In this document: positions 46,554 to 55,954 of the stretch, piece after piece
Layout of the letters: every line of letters starts with the position of its first letter
How positions within the stretch are numbered: the first letter of the stretch is position 1
Origin: an uncultured Dehalococcoidia bacterium
Lineage (GTDB): Bacteria; Chloroflexota; Dehalococcoidia; Lucifugimonadales; UBA3495
Reading direction: 5' to 3'
NCBI GenBank assembly: GCA_951813535.1
Contig: OX638345.1
Span: forward strand, 881,029 to 945,028
Length of the DNA: 64,000 nucleotides
Translations under genes and position numbers: made by a program
Notes under the pieces: model-generated
Seen by the model: the letters and a program-made list of their open reading frames with translations, nothing else
Told to the model about the DNA's origin: nothing
Databases searched by the model: none

Positions 46554-46896
46554 ATGACCACCGTCGCAGATCAGCAGATCGTCCCCCGTGAGTCCTCGTC
46601 CCTGCCAGAGCTGCGGGCCGCCGACCGGGGCGTGGCCGACTCTCTGGAGTCGGTCCTTGCCGACAACACCCGCCGGACCTACGATACCCAGTGGCGCATC
46701 TTCACCGGCTGGTGCGACCAGGTGGGGCTAACACCTCTGCCGGCCGAGCCCCTAACCGTGGCCCGCCACCTGGCCGCCCGGGCGGGCTCCGGCGCCTCCA
46801 TCGCCACCCTGCGCCTGGCCACCAGCGCCATCTCGAAAGCACACGAGTGGGCCAGGCTGGAGTCGCCCTGCCGGGACCCGGGGGTGCGCGCCTCTC
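46554..46896 (+). pseudogene. Tyrosine recombinase, N-terminal domain only
   Basis: From the ATG at 46554 the product has a core-binding (SAM-like) domain: VLADNTRRTYDTQWRIFTGW, HLAARAGSGASIATLRLATS, AISKAHEWARLESPCRDPGV. It is cut at RASL by the end of a truncated IS1380 at 46902. The catalytic domain is absent from the window. Confidence 0.75.
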
Positions 46897-46901
46897 TAAA
46901 C

Positions 46902-48108
46902 CCGAATCCACCGAGGGGATACCGCGGCGGCGATCAGACGAGGGATGCGGGGTCAGGGCATGGGTTGGCGAGGACCGGATGCCGGTGAAATGGACGATGG
47001 GTAGTGTGGCTGCTACGCCAGGGGATGTTTGCGGCCCGTGGTAGCGGCGTTGGGAGCGATTTTCAGCGCAGACCGCCGGCGGAGACCGTGAGGGGCCCAG
47101 CCTGAGGCGCTGATCGTCCAGGCGTGGGGCGTTATTGTGTATAGGTCAAAGGCGGAGGGCGGCGTCAGGAAGGCAGTGGCAGGGCGCGCAGTCTCGCCAG
47201 GGCACCAGCGAACTGGTTCTGCCAGGGCCAGCCCCGGGGAAGATGCAAAGTGAGACGGCGTGCCTTGCGGGTGATGCGTCCGGGGAGGGAGAAGAAGCGT
47301 CGTCGGAGGGTCTTGGTGGTGATCAGTTGCTCTCCCATGCCGATGCGGGCGGTCCAGCGGGCGAGGTTATGCGCCATCACCTGTACTGCCAGCCAGGCGG
47401 CGTTGGCGGGGAAGCGCCCCGAGGGCAGGTGATTGAGCCCCACGCCGTACTTGAGATCGCGGATGGCGTTCTCGATCTCGGCGTGGCGGCGATGGTTGGC
47501 CTCCAGTTCCAGGGTGTCGCCGTCTCTATCGGTGATGAAAGCGTGATAGCTGTGGGTGGCAAGCAGCGCGAGTTGGGAGCCGGGCGTGGGTTTCACTCTG
47601 CGGACGATGAGTCGGACCGATACGGCGTCGGGCTCATGCTGAAACGGAGTGTAGGTGGTCTCCGCCACGTCGGCGGCTCCCTCCATCCAGTAAGGGATGG
47701 GCGTCCACTCTGCTTCGGGTATGGCCTCGATGAGATTGCGCACGCTTTGGTACTGGCGTACGGTGATGGAGAAGCGGACCTTGGTCTTCCGGCAGACGGC
47801 GACGATGTCGTGGTTGTAGAAGCCACTGTCGGCCCGCATGGTCAGTGGCCCGGTGGCCCCCGCGTAGCGCACTCGGCTGATGGTCTCACGCAGGAAGTGG
47901 GCGGCCCCTCGAGCGGTGTTGGCCCGGCCCTGGCGCAGCCGTGCCATCAGCACGTCGCCGGTTCCGGCGGCAACGGCGAGGAGCGGGTGATAGCCCCGCT
48001 GTCCCGCGTAGTTGTGGCGCTGCGCGCCTTCCTTATCCAACCCAAAGGTCTCGCAGACAGTGGAATCAAGATCAATGGTCAGCGGCTCATCGCCGGGTCC
48101 GGCACCAG
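46902..48108 (-). mobile_element. IS1380-family element, truncated copy
   Basis: The right end (CCCGAATCCACCGAGGGGAT, from 46902) and the C-terminal two thirds of the transposase (47165-48108) are present. The corresponding part of the intact copy at 54175-55884 appears the same base for base in inverted orientation. The other end is lost where IS21 copy 2 begins at 48109. CTAAA precedes the end, compatible with the TTAAA-type target seen at the intact copy. Confidence 0.85.
47165..48108 (-). pseudogene. IS1380 transposase, N-terminally truncated
   Basis: It starts in mid-protein at GAGPGDEPLTIDLDSTVCET and runs to the normal end LARLRALPLPS. It includes the catalytic region RADSGFYNHDIVAVC and the C-terminal HAEIENAIRDLKYGVGLNHL. 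It cannot give an active transposase by itself. Confidence 0.85.
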
Positions 48109-48204
48109 TGTCAATTTTCGCGGTGATTAGGCCGGCATTTTCACGGACATCAGTCCACTCTGGAAGCGCGGTAGTCTGAGAAATATCAGGTTGTTGTGTG
48201 CCGG

Positions 48205-48972
48205 TCAATCACCCCCTTCGTTGTTGAGCAGGGCGCGGTGTGGAGACAGACGTTCCCGGTAGCTGGCGCCCTCGATGACGATCTGATAGCTGGCGTTGGC
48301 CAACCGGTCCAGGGCGCTGTTCCCCAGGATGGGATCGTCGAAGAGGCTGAGCCATTCTTCGACGGCCCGGTTGCTGGTGATGATGAAGCTGGAGGACCGG
48401 TGGCGGTTGAGGATGAGTTCGTAAAGATCGGCGGACTGTTGGGCGGTGAGCCGGTGCAGTCCCAGGTCATCCAGGATGAGCAGGTCAGGAGTGAGGAAGG
48501 ATCGGAAGGCGCGGTCCAGCGAGTTGTCCACTCTGGCCTGGGCCATGGCTCTGAAGAAGTCGGCGGCGTGGCTGAAGCGGACGGTGTGTCCGGCGCGGAT
48601 GGCGGAGTAGCCCAGGGCCTGGGCCAGAAAGCTCTTGCCGACGCCGGCTGGTCCTACCAGCAGCACGTGCTCGTGCTTGTCCAGAAACTCCAATGAGAAG
48701 ACGGCATCCAGCAATCGGCGATCCAGGGTGATGGACGCCGTCCAATCGAAGTCCTCCAGCCGGCAGGTCTCCTCGAAACCGGCGCCATTGAGGTGCACTT
48801 CAATGCGGCGGTGGGCGCGGCGGTTGACCTCGTCGCTGAAGATGATCTCCAGGAAGGAGGCGTAGTCCAGCTGTTCACGACGAGCCAGGGCGATGCGCTC
48901 GGGCAGGGTGGCCGCCATTTGCCCCAGGCGAAGTTGCTTGAGCAGGGGTGTGAGTTCGGTTACGCGGGTCAT
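48205..48972 (-). CDS. istB: IS21 helper ATPase IstB
   Basis: This is a 255-residue AAA+ protein like the one at 6685-7452, with Walker A VGPAGVGKSFLA and Walker B LLILDDLGL. A few substitutions distinguish the copies (for example HAADFFRAMAQ against HADDFFRTMAQ). GAGGAG before the start overlaps the istA stop. Confidence 0.92.
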   Translation of the reverse strand: MTRVTELTPLLKQLRLGQMAATLPERIALARREQLDYASFLEIIFSDEVNRRAHRRIEVHLNGAGFEETCRLEDFDWTASITLDRRLLDAVFSLEFLDKHEHVLLVGPAGVGKSFLAQALGYSAIRAGHTVRFSHAADFFRAMAQARVDNSLDRAFRSFLTPDLLILDDLGLHRLTAQQSADLYELILNRHRSSSFIITSNRAVEEWLSLFDDPILGNSALDRLANASYQIVIEGASYRERLSPHRALLNNEGGD

Positions 48973-48985
48973 GGGTATAATCTCC

Positions 48986-50557
48986 TCAGGCCGACTTCCG
49001 GCGGTACGGGTCGCTTTGGGCGAAGACGCATCCGGGCCGAGCGAAGCGGCCGGGCGGCAGGGGCAGAGGCAATTGGGGCGTGGTCTCCTCTTCCAGAGCC
49101 TGGACCAGGATGCGCTCCACGCGGTGCACGTCGATGAGGTCGACGTCCAGGGCCCGCTGACAGGCGGCGTCCAGGCGCTGGGCGGTGTAACGGTCGCCCA
49201 GGCGCAGCAACTTGTGTCCCTGCCTGATCTTGGACCAGGGGTGGTCGCCCTCGAAGAGGCGTTCGGCGAATTCGCCCACTGCGGGACCCAGCTTGGCGGC
49301 CTCACGCTTGAGCCCGTCGGGAGCCCTGGTGGTGTAGGGAGCGACCTTGGGTGGATAGTCGGCGACGTCGGTGGAGCGGCCGCCCACCGGCTGACGCGGA
49401 TGGGTCTTGATGAGCTGACCGCGGTGGTAGATGCGCACCAGCTTGCTGTCCACTTTGACCTCCACCTTCCGGCCGGGCCGGCAGAGGTGGTAGGGCACCG
49501 AGTAGAGCGCGTCCAGGCACTTGATGTGGAAGTCCCGGTGGACGGTGTTGGTGCGCCAGTTGGCGATCTCGTAGGGTACGCCGTCCCAGGGGATCAGGGT
49601 GTGGCGTTCCTCGTCCTGGAATACCACCAGGGGCTGCTTGCGGGTGGTGCCGTGGATGCGCATGCCGGCCACCTCCAGGCACCATTTGGGCGCGGCGGCG
49701 CGGACGTGGGTGAAGTCGTCGAAATCGGCGCCCTTGTAGAAACGCTCTCTGGCGTAGGGCACCTTGCGTTCCACCTTGGGTTTGTCCTGGGGGTGGGCCT
49801 TGCGGGCCGGGTCGGTGATGAAGCCCCGATGCTGGGCATATTCCAGAAAGCCCCTGGTGAGAATGGGGTGCAGGGGATCCGTGCCCACTACGGCGGCGGG
49901 GAAGTTGTCGATGACCAGATACTTGGGCATCCCGCCGAAGAAAGCCCACGCCGCCTCCAGGCCGGAGATCACGTCCGGAAGCTTCTGCTGCTGCATGGGC
50001 CAGACGAAGCAGTGGCGGGAGTGGCACAGTACGATGACCATGGCCCACACCGCCTTGCGCTTGCCGGTGGCCGGGTCGGTGATCATGCCCAGCCGGCCGA
50101 AATCAGCCTCAGCCACCTCGCTGGGCGGCGTGTCCGCCATCCGCACCGTGGTCTTGCTGCGCTTGCGCCAGTTGCGGTTGATGACGAAACGGCGCAGCGA
50201 CTGATACGACAACTGGCACCCCCGCATGGCCAGCAACTCGTGGATGCGGGTCATCTGCAGCCGGTCGTTGGTGATCCACTGGTAGATCTGGTCCGACCAC
50301 GGCTCCAGCAGGTCCTGCCGGGGTGTCTTTGCTGCACGTGGCCCCAGCCAACTGATCGTCGCCAGTCGGCTCAGCTGATCCTCGGTGGGAGCCGGCCCGT
50401 CCTGGGCGATGCCCTCAGCCTGCGCCGCCGCCAGATACTTCCGTACCGTGTCCCGCGACAACCCGGTGCTCGCCGCGATCCGCCGCTGACTGTTTCCCGC
50501 CTGCCAACGGCGGATGATCTCTTTTATCTCCATCCTCGGAACCTCTCGATACGCCAT
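48986..50557 (-). CDS. istA: IS21 transposase IstA
   Basis: The 523-residue DDE transposase is homologous along its whole length to that at 7466-9037. It has the N-terminal helix-turn-helix IAASTGLSRDTVRKYL and acidic motifs in EADFGR, YLVIDNFPAAV and DKPKVERKV. The start at 50557 is used because it matches the other copy and has GAGGTGCAGCG upstream; the frame is open to 50608. Confidence 0.92.
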   Translation of the reverse strand: MAYREVPRMEIKEIIRRWQAGNSQRRIAASTGLSRDTVRKYLAAAQAEGIAQDGPAPTEDQLSRLATISWLGPRAAKTPRQDLLEPWSDQIYQWITNDRLQMTRIHELLAMRGCQLSYQSLRRFVINRNWRKRSKTTVRMADTPPSEVAEADFGRLGMITDPATGKRKAVWAMVIVLCHSRHCFVWPMQQQKLPDVISGLEAAWAFFGGMPKYLVIDNFPAAVVGTDPLHPILTRGFLEYAQHRGFITDPARKAHPQDKPKVERKVPYARERFYKGADFDDFTHVRAAAPKWCLEVAGMRIHGTTRKQPLVVFQDEERHTLIPWDGVPYEIANWRTNTVHRDFHIKCLDALYSVPYHLCRPGRKVEVKVDSKLVRIYHRGQLIKTHPRQPVGGRSTDVADYPPKVAPYTTRAPDGLKREAAKLGPAVGEFAERLFEGDHPWSKIRQGHKLLRLGDRYTAQRLDAACQRALDVDLIDVHRVERILVQALEEETTPQLPLPLPPGRFARPGCVFAQSDPYRRKSA

Positions 50558-50697
50558 CGCTGCACCTCGACATCGAAGTGAGCCAATGGTCGCCGATGTG
50601 GCTCCCAAAGTGGCCTAATGGCCTTGAAAATCCGGCCGGCCTATAGTCCTTGAAAATTTTCGCGATTTACCGGACTAAAGATCCTGAAAAATGACAA

Positions 50698-51043
50698 TTG
50701 GGTCCGGTGCGAGTGCGCACGTTGCAAGACAACCTCGATTGGTCTTTCGCCCAATGTCAAACGTCTTGGCGAGCGTTAGGTGCAACCGCCGTCTTGGCCA
50801 AGGAGCTTGCCCTGGACACCTCCGCGGGCGATGTGTTACGCGACCTCCAACTCGGATTGAATGTCGTCGTCGGACCGCAGGGCAGCGGCAAGACCCTGGC
50901 GTTGCAGCGTTTGTTTCAACGTGCGGTGCGGGCCGCGCTCGAAGATCCATCGGAACCGTTTCCCATCTTCATGGACGCTACGGATTCGCGGGGGAACCTC
51001 CGAGAAATTATCTCTCGACGGTGCCTCGGGTGCGTGGACCCTA
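50698..51043 (+). pseudogene. STAND/NACHT-type NTPase, N-terminal part (cut by IS630)
   Basis: The frame carries LQLGLNVVVGPQGSGKTLAL (Walker A, about residue 60) and FPIFMDATDSRGNLREII. It ends in CVDP at the IS630 insertion. Removing 51044-52265 and one TA joins it in frame to RVHPILVMIDGLDERG (Walker B). IS21 copy 2 ends two bases before the first codon, so the true start and any N-terminal effector domain may have been removed; the TTG at 50698 is only the first available start. Confidence 0.7.
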
Positions 51044-51047
51044 GTAG

Positions 51048-51704
51048 TCAGTCAACGTTGGAAGGGCATGGGTAGAAGCGATGGAGTTTGATCCTGGCGT
51101 CATCGGTTCCGAAGCGCCAGTTGATCGGGATGCGCGCGGCGTTGCGCCGGGTCTCGTAGGCCGTGATGGCGCGTTGGAGAGCGTCGGCGTCAGGGTTTCT
51201 CCCTTTGAGACAGGCGCGGCTCAACGCGCTGAACTCAATCTCCGCCATGTTCAGCCAACTGGCGTGCTTGGGAGTGTGGTGAAACTCGAGACGTTTCACG
51301 ATGCGCCTGGCTTCGGGGGCAGGGAAGGTCTCGTACAGTGAAGCCATGCGGTGAGTGTTCAAATTGTCCAGGACCACGCGGATGACGGTGGCGTCGGGGT
51401 AGGCCACGTCTACGAGCCACCGCATCTGATAGGCGAAGTCCACCATGGTGCGGCGTTCGGTGATAGCCACATGGCGCCAGCCCGCCAGTGGCTCGCAGAA
51501 CAGGAAGAGGTTTCGGGTGCCACCGCGTCGGTACTCGTAGTCCTGACGTCGGGGTCGTCCCGGCTGGACGGGCAACGGCTCTCTGACATCAGACAACAGT
51601 TGAGTGGAGGTCTCGTCGAAGCACACCACCGGCCGGCTGGGGTTGTAGGGCTCGGCATACAGGTCCAGCACGTCCTCCATAGCGGCGACGAACTCCCCGT
51701 TCAT
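51048..51704 (-). CDS. IS630 transposase, catalytic frame (orfB)
   Basis: The 218-residue frame holds the DDE catalytic core: PVVCFDETSTQLL (first Asp), IRVVLDNLNTHRMASLYETF (second Asp) and HASWLNMAEIEFSALSRACL (Glu). It lacks its own DNA-binding domain. It is in the -1 frame relative to the upstream frame at 51701-52171 and is probably made as a fusion by frameshifting at the A7 run near 51745. Confidence 0.85.
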   Translation of the reverse strand: MNGEFVAAMEDVLDLYAEPYNPSRPVVCFDETSTQLLSDVREPLPVQPGRPRRQDYEYRRGGTRNLFLFCEPLAGWRHVAITERRTMVDFAYQMRWLVDVAYPDATVIRVVLDNLNTHRMASLYETFPAPEARRIVKRLEFHHTPKHASWLNMAEIEFSALSRACLKGRNPDADALQRAITAYETRRNAARIPINWRFGTDDARIKLHRFYPCPSNVD

Positions 51705-52171
51705 CCGGGGGATGCACCACTGCTGTTTCTGCCAGGGTTTGAGGGTGTTTTTTTCAGCCGGAGCCTGACCGTCTCGTATGACAGGCTCTCCACCACGCCC
51801 AACTCCACCACCTTGTCAGCCAACAGGCGCAGGGTCCAATGGTCGCGTCCGTCGGGAGCGTCGCTGCACGCCAGGGCGATCAGGTGGGCTTCGCCACGAT
51901 CATCCAGCTTGCGATACCGGTTGGCCTGGGGATGGTCGTGGAGCACGCCGTCCAATCCCTCCTCGGCGTACCGCCGCTTGGTGCGAAACACCGTGCGCTG
52001 CGACGTGTCCAGGGCCGTCGCCACCTGGGACGCGCTCCAGCCCTCATCGGTCTTGAGCAGGATGCGCGCCCGATTGATGACTCGCGCCGAATGCTGACCG
52101 CTACGGATCAAACGCTCCAGTTGGCTCCGATCTTCCGTGCACAACTGTACCGAATATTTCTCCTGAGCCAT
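51701..52171 (-). CDS. IS630 transposase, DNA-binding frame (orfA)
   Basis: The 156-residue frame has the N-terminal helix-turn-helix domains (SARVINRARILLKTDEGWSA, SQVATALDTSQRTVFRTKRR) and the linker ending ESLSYETVRLRLKK. Then CTG AAA AAA ACA is reached. A -1 slip gives NTLKPWQKQQWCIPRMNGEF, which joins the catalytic frame without a gap. The window AAAAAAAC is a classic -1 slippery sequence. Confidence 0.85.
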   Translation of the reverse strand: MAQEKYSVQLCTEDRSQLERLIRSGQHSARVINRARILLKTDEGWSASQVATALDTSQRTVFRTKRRYAEEGLDGVLHDHPQANRYRKLDDRGEAHLIALACSDAPDGRDHWTLRLLADKVVELGVVESLSYETVRLRLKKTPSNPGRNSSGASPG

Positions 52172-52267
52172 GGCTGCCGCACCTCCCGCACCGCTGTTTG
52201 CCGCTCACGATAGCGACCATGGCCGGTTTCTTCTTCCATATGACGATACAAGTTTGACCGAATACTA

Positions 52268-54213
52268 GAGTCCATCCGATCCTGGTCATGATCGACGGTT
52301 TGGACGAACGCGGGGCCAGTGAGGCAACCGCGATGCTGAGGCAAATGGAGACTTACATCATAGCCAACCCAAGAACCACCGTGGTCGCCACCGTCCGCCC
52401 GCTGCCGGGGATAAAGCACGACGGGCATGTGGTTGAACAGCCAGCCCTGACTTTTGAACAGCTGGAGGCTCTGGTTGAAAGGGTCTCGAGAAGGGAACGC
52501 CGGGAGATCGTATCGTTGCCGTGGCAGAGTTCCTTGTATGAATCTGTTAAATTCCCTCTGTTTGCGGTGATGCTGGGCACATGGCTGCGGGAAAACGAGG
52601 AGCCAGGCCACGTTTCGACCCGTCAATTGGTGGAATACATGGCGGAGACCGCCCTCAACGAGGGCACGAACGATTCCGAGACGACCGATAGGCTACTTCA
52701 GAGACTGGCGGTGCGGGCTGTCACCGACGGGAACCGCGTCAGGCCGATGGAAGTTACGCCGCGGCGAGCCGAGCAGCGGCAATTGACGGATTCTCGCTTG
52801 GTGTTTGAAACGGAAAGCGGTCTGGACTTCGCCTTGCCGATTTTCCGGGAATGGTACGCCGCGAGAGCGATATTGGAGGGTACCGAGGCGATTGAGGACA
52901 TGGACCTTACCTCGGAGCGTTGGGCTATTCCCCTTTCCATCGTTGCTTACTCCGAAGATGCGGCAGCTGACCGCGTCGCGATGGAACGCGTCGCCACCAC
53001 CAACCCATCCATCGCCGGTGCAGTGTTGAAAGATGCCGAAGACGTTTGGTATTCCGGCGGACCGGGTCCGTCCATGCCGGACACTGCGATGGGAGTCGGG
53101 GAAGAGCTCAGGCAAGCTATGGCGATGTGGGGACGAGGGTTGGGGCCGATATTCCGCACAATCGGGCCTACCAACGGGGACGGAGAAGTCGCTCCGGTAG
53201 GGGTGATCTTCGACGGGGAGCGTCTTTCCGTAGGTTGGTACAGCGGTTCCGGGACTCTTGATCCGGTGGTTGAGTTCACCCGAGAACACAATCCGATCAG
53301 GCGTGATGAGGACCCGCGACTCAAGAGGGATTGGCCTTCCTGGACCTGGGGCTCCGTGCCATCCACCAGGCTCTGGTCGTGGGTGATGACCAGGAGATAT
53401 CTGACTCGAAACCTCACGGAAACGTTGGGACAGCGTCGGCTTTCCCACTTGGTGGCGGATTCGCTCTCTGAACTTGCTTGGGAGTTTGGTTCGGGGGTCG
53501 GTCGAGGACGTGTCCGGCAGGGCGCAGAGCTTTCGGTCCCTGCGTTGCTGGAATACATTGGGCAACTTCCTGAAGACTCTCGCACCGCGGTTGTCGGCCA
53601 GAATAGAGTTCATTCCTGGGATGAAATCATCGCCGTGCGAGATTACCTATCGGGTTTGGCACGGCGAGGACATGAGCGGCTGCGCGATCCTTGGCCGGCC
53701 GCCGACATGCCTCGATCCCCATCTCCGGGTTGGCCCCCGTACAGCGACGACCAGATGTTGGCTCGAACATCGGCCGTTTACACCGCGGCGCTAAGGATTT
53801 ACCAAGAGGTGGTCGAGCGTTGGTTGCAACCCTTCTCCGGGCGGTTGCGTCTGCACCGGCTGCTGCCAGTCAGGCTCGAAGGGTCACTTACCAAGCACGA
53901 GATTGATGGCAGGATTTGGCCCGGTTTGTCCTGGCGACCGATAATTTTGCCGGCAGGCCAAAAATCTCATGTGGGCTTTGAACTTGGGGAATCGGACAAC
54001 GAGCGATTGGATATCGGGCGTTATTTCGAAACGCAGCGTGAGGCATTCGGGCGATTGAGGAACGGCGATCCGGACGATGCGGGCTTGTTCTGCGTCGGGC
54101 CGTCGGCACTGGACGTCTCGACGGAGTCTCCGGCAACGGAACTCGCCCACGAGTGGCTAGTGGACGAACTTAAACCCCAATCCACCGAAAGGATGGGTGT
54201 GGCGGCATGGTGA
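52268..54213 (+). pseudogene. STAND/NACHT-type NTPase, C-terminal part (tail altered by IS1380)
   Basis: The frame begins RVHPILVMIDGLDERG (Walker B with the NACHT-like DGLDE), followed by ANPRTTVVATVRPLPG (sensor region), a helical segment SLYESVKFPLFAVMLGTWLR, and FALPIFREWYAARAILEG, which resembles the winged-helix end of NACHT ATPases. About 400 C-terminal residues follow without a domain I recognise; they may be the sensor. At 54174 IS1380 replaces the last six residues: with the IS the protein ends KPQSTERMGVAAW, without it the frame reads KDMGWVD and stops at 55910. The ancestral protein would be 757 residues from the TTG at 50698. Confidence 0.75.
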
Positions 54214-55884
54214 TGGGATAAGAAAGTGCTCCCGGCTTCGGGGATAATGGTTTTTGACAACGAAAACCAATCCCTCACAAGGAACACCCAACGGATGCTA
54301 CCACCTGAGCGTCCTGACCGCATCCATGTCGCCTTCGACGATCACCGCTTGGTGGCCAACGCCGGGCTGCTTTTGCCGGTTACCCTGGCCCATCATCTGG
54401 GGCTGGGCGAGTTGGTTGACCGCCACGTTGACTTGGGAGATGCGCCGGGACGGGCCAACGCTGGCGACAAGATACTGACGTTGGTGGCATCGGCATTGGC
54501 CGGTGGCGACTGCATTGATGATGCCGACGCGCTACGCGCTGGGGGGACCGAGCACGTGCTGGGCTGCGCAGTCAAGGCGCCTTCCACGCTGGGGACCTTC
54601 CTGCGGAGTTTCCGATGGGGCCACGTGCGGCAGCTGGACCGGGTGAGCCGAGAGGCGCTGGCGAGGGCCTGGGCGGCTGGTGCCGGACCCGGCGATGAGC
54701 CGCTGACCATTGATCTTGATTCCACTGTCTGCGAGACCTTTGGGTTGGATAAGGAAGGCGCGCAGCGCCACAACTACGCGGGACAGCGGGGCTATCACCC
54801 GCTCCTCGCCGTTGCCGCCGGAACCGGCGACGTGCTGATGGCACGGCTGCGCCAGGGCCGGGCCAACACCGCTCGAGGGGCCGCCCACTTCCTGCGTGAG
54901 ACCATCAGCCGAGTGCGCTACGCGGGGGCCACCGGGCCACTGACCATGCGGGCCGACAGTGGCTTCTACAACCACGACATCGTCGCCGTCTGCCGGAAGA
55001 CCAAGGTCCGCTTCTCCATCACCGTACGCCAGTACCAAAGCGTGCGCAATCTCATCGAGGCCATACCCGAAGCAGAGTGGACGCCCATCCCTTACTGGAT
55101 GGAGGGAGCCGCCGACGTGGCGGAGACCACCTACACTCCGTTTCAGCATGAGCCCGACGCCGTATCGGTCCGACTCATCGTCCGCAGAGTGAAACCCACG
55201 CCCGGCTCCCAACTCGCGCTGCTTGCCACCCACAGCTATCACGCTTTCATCACCGATAGAGACGGCGACACCCTGGAACTGGAGGCCAACCATCGCCGCC
55301 ACGCCGAGATCGAGAACGCCATCCGCGATCTCAAGTACGGCGTGGGGCTCAATCACCTGCCCTCGGGGCGCTTCCCCGCCAACGCCGCCTGGCTGGCAGT
55401 ACAGGTGATGGCGCATAACCTCGCCCGCTGGACCGCCCGCATCGGCATGGGAGAGCAACTGATCACCACCAAGACCCTCCGACGACGCTTCTTCTCCCTC
55501 CCCGGACGCATCACCCGCAAGGCACGCCGTCTCACTTTGCATCTTCCCCGGGGCTGGCCCTGGCAGAACCAGTTCGCTGGTGCCCTGGCGAGACTGCGCG
55601 CCCTGCCACTGCCTTCCTGACGCCGCCCTCCGCCTTTGACCTATACACAATAACGCCCCACGCCTGGACGATCAGCGCCTCAGGCTGGGCCCCTCACGGT
55701 CTCCGCCGGCGGTCTGCGCTGAAAATCGCTCCCAACGCCGCTACCACGGGCCGCAAACATCCCCTGGCGTAGCAGCCACACTACCCATCGTCCATTTCAC
55801 CGGCATCCGGTCCTCGCCAACCCATGCCCTGACCCCGCATCCCTCGTCTGATCGCCGCCGCGGTATCCCCTCGGTGGATTCGGG
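54175..55884 (+). mobile_element. IS1380-family element, intact
   Basis: The 1,710-bp element has ends CCCCAATCCACCGAAAGGAT and, inverted, CCCGAATCCACCGAGGGGAT. The flanking target duplication is TTAAA (54170-54174, 55885-55889). The transposase is complete. The inverted partial copy is at 46902-48108. Confidence 0.92.
54226..55620 (+). CDS. IS1380 transposase
   Basis: A 464-residue DDE transposase with ALAGGDCIDDADALRAGG, EPLTIDLDSTVCETFG (first Asp), RADSGFYNHDIVAVC (second Asp region) and HRRHAEIENAIRDLKYGVGL (Glu) motifs. The ATG at 54295, with AAGGAA upstream, is a possible shorter start (441 residues) and begins close to the family's usual N-terminus. Confidence 0.92.
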   Translation: MLPASGIMVFDNENQSLTRNTQRMLPPERPDRIHVAFDDHRLVANAGLLLPVTLAHHLGLGELVDRHVDLGDAPGRANAGDKILTLVASALAGGDCIDDADALRAGGTEHVLGCAVKAPSTLGTFLRSFRWGHVRQLDRVSREALARAWAAGAGPGDEPLTIDLDSTVCETFGLDKEGAQRHNYAGQRGYHPLLAVAAGTGDVLMARLRQGRANTARGAAHFLRETISRVRYAGATGPLTMRADSGFYNHDIVAVCRKTKVRFSITVRQYQSVRNLIEAIPEAEWTPIPYWMEGAADVAETTYTPFQHEPDAVSVRLIVRRVKPTPGSQLALLATHSYHAFITDRDGDTLELEANHRRHAEIENAIRDLKYGVGLNHLPSGRFPANAAWLAVQVMAHNLARWTARIGMGEQLITTKTLRRRFFSLPGRITRKARRLTLHLPRGWPWQNQFAGALARLRALPLPS

Positions 55885-55954
55885 TTAAAGATATGGGTTG
55901 GGTTGATTGAAACAGCTTCGCCGGAGACTTGAGCCCAACTGACGACTTGCGATG

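Larger units (their letters stand above)
48109..50696 (-). mobile_element. IS21-family element, copy 2
   Basis: The 2,588-bp element has ends TGTCAATTTTCGCGG and, inverted, TGTCATTTTTCAGG. It aligns throughout with copy 1 (6589-9138) and has both genes intact. The left flank is the middle of an IS1380 transposase and the right flank is the NTPase gene; there is no target duplication, so one or both junctions were made by rearrangement or adjacent deletion. Confidence 0.85.
51044..52265 (-). mobile_element. IS630-family element, copy 2 (different subgroup)
   Basis: The 1,222-bp element is bounded by GTAGTCAGTCAACGTTG and, inverted, GTATTCGGTCAAACTTG, with TA on both sides (51042-51043, 52266-52267). 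It encodes a two-frame transposase. It sits between Walker A and Walker B of the NTPase gene. Confidence 0.88.

Noticed and set aside
48095-50709. GGGTCCGG on both sides of IS21 copy 2 as a target duplication
   Set aside because: The left copy is native to the IS1380 sequence, it is not adjacent to the IS ends at the same distance, and neighbouring bases differ.
54532-55650. 372-codon open frame on the minus strand
   Set aside because: Antisense shadow of the IS1380 transposase; the same shadow appears over the inverted copy.
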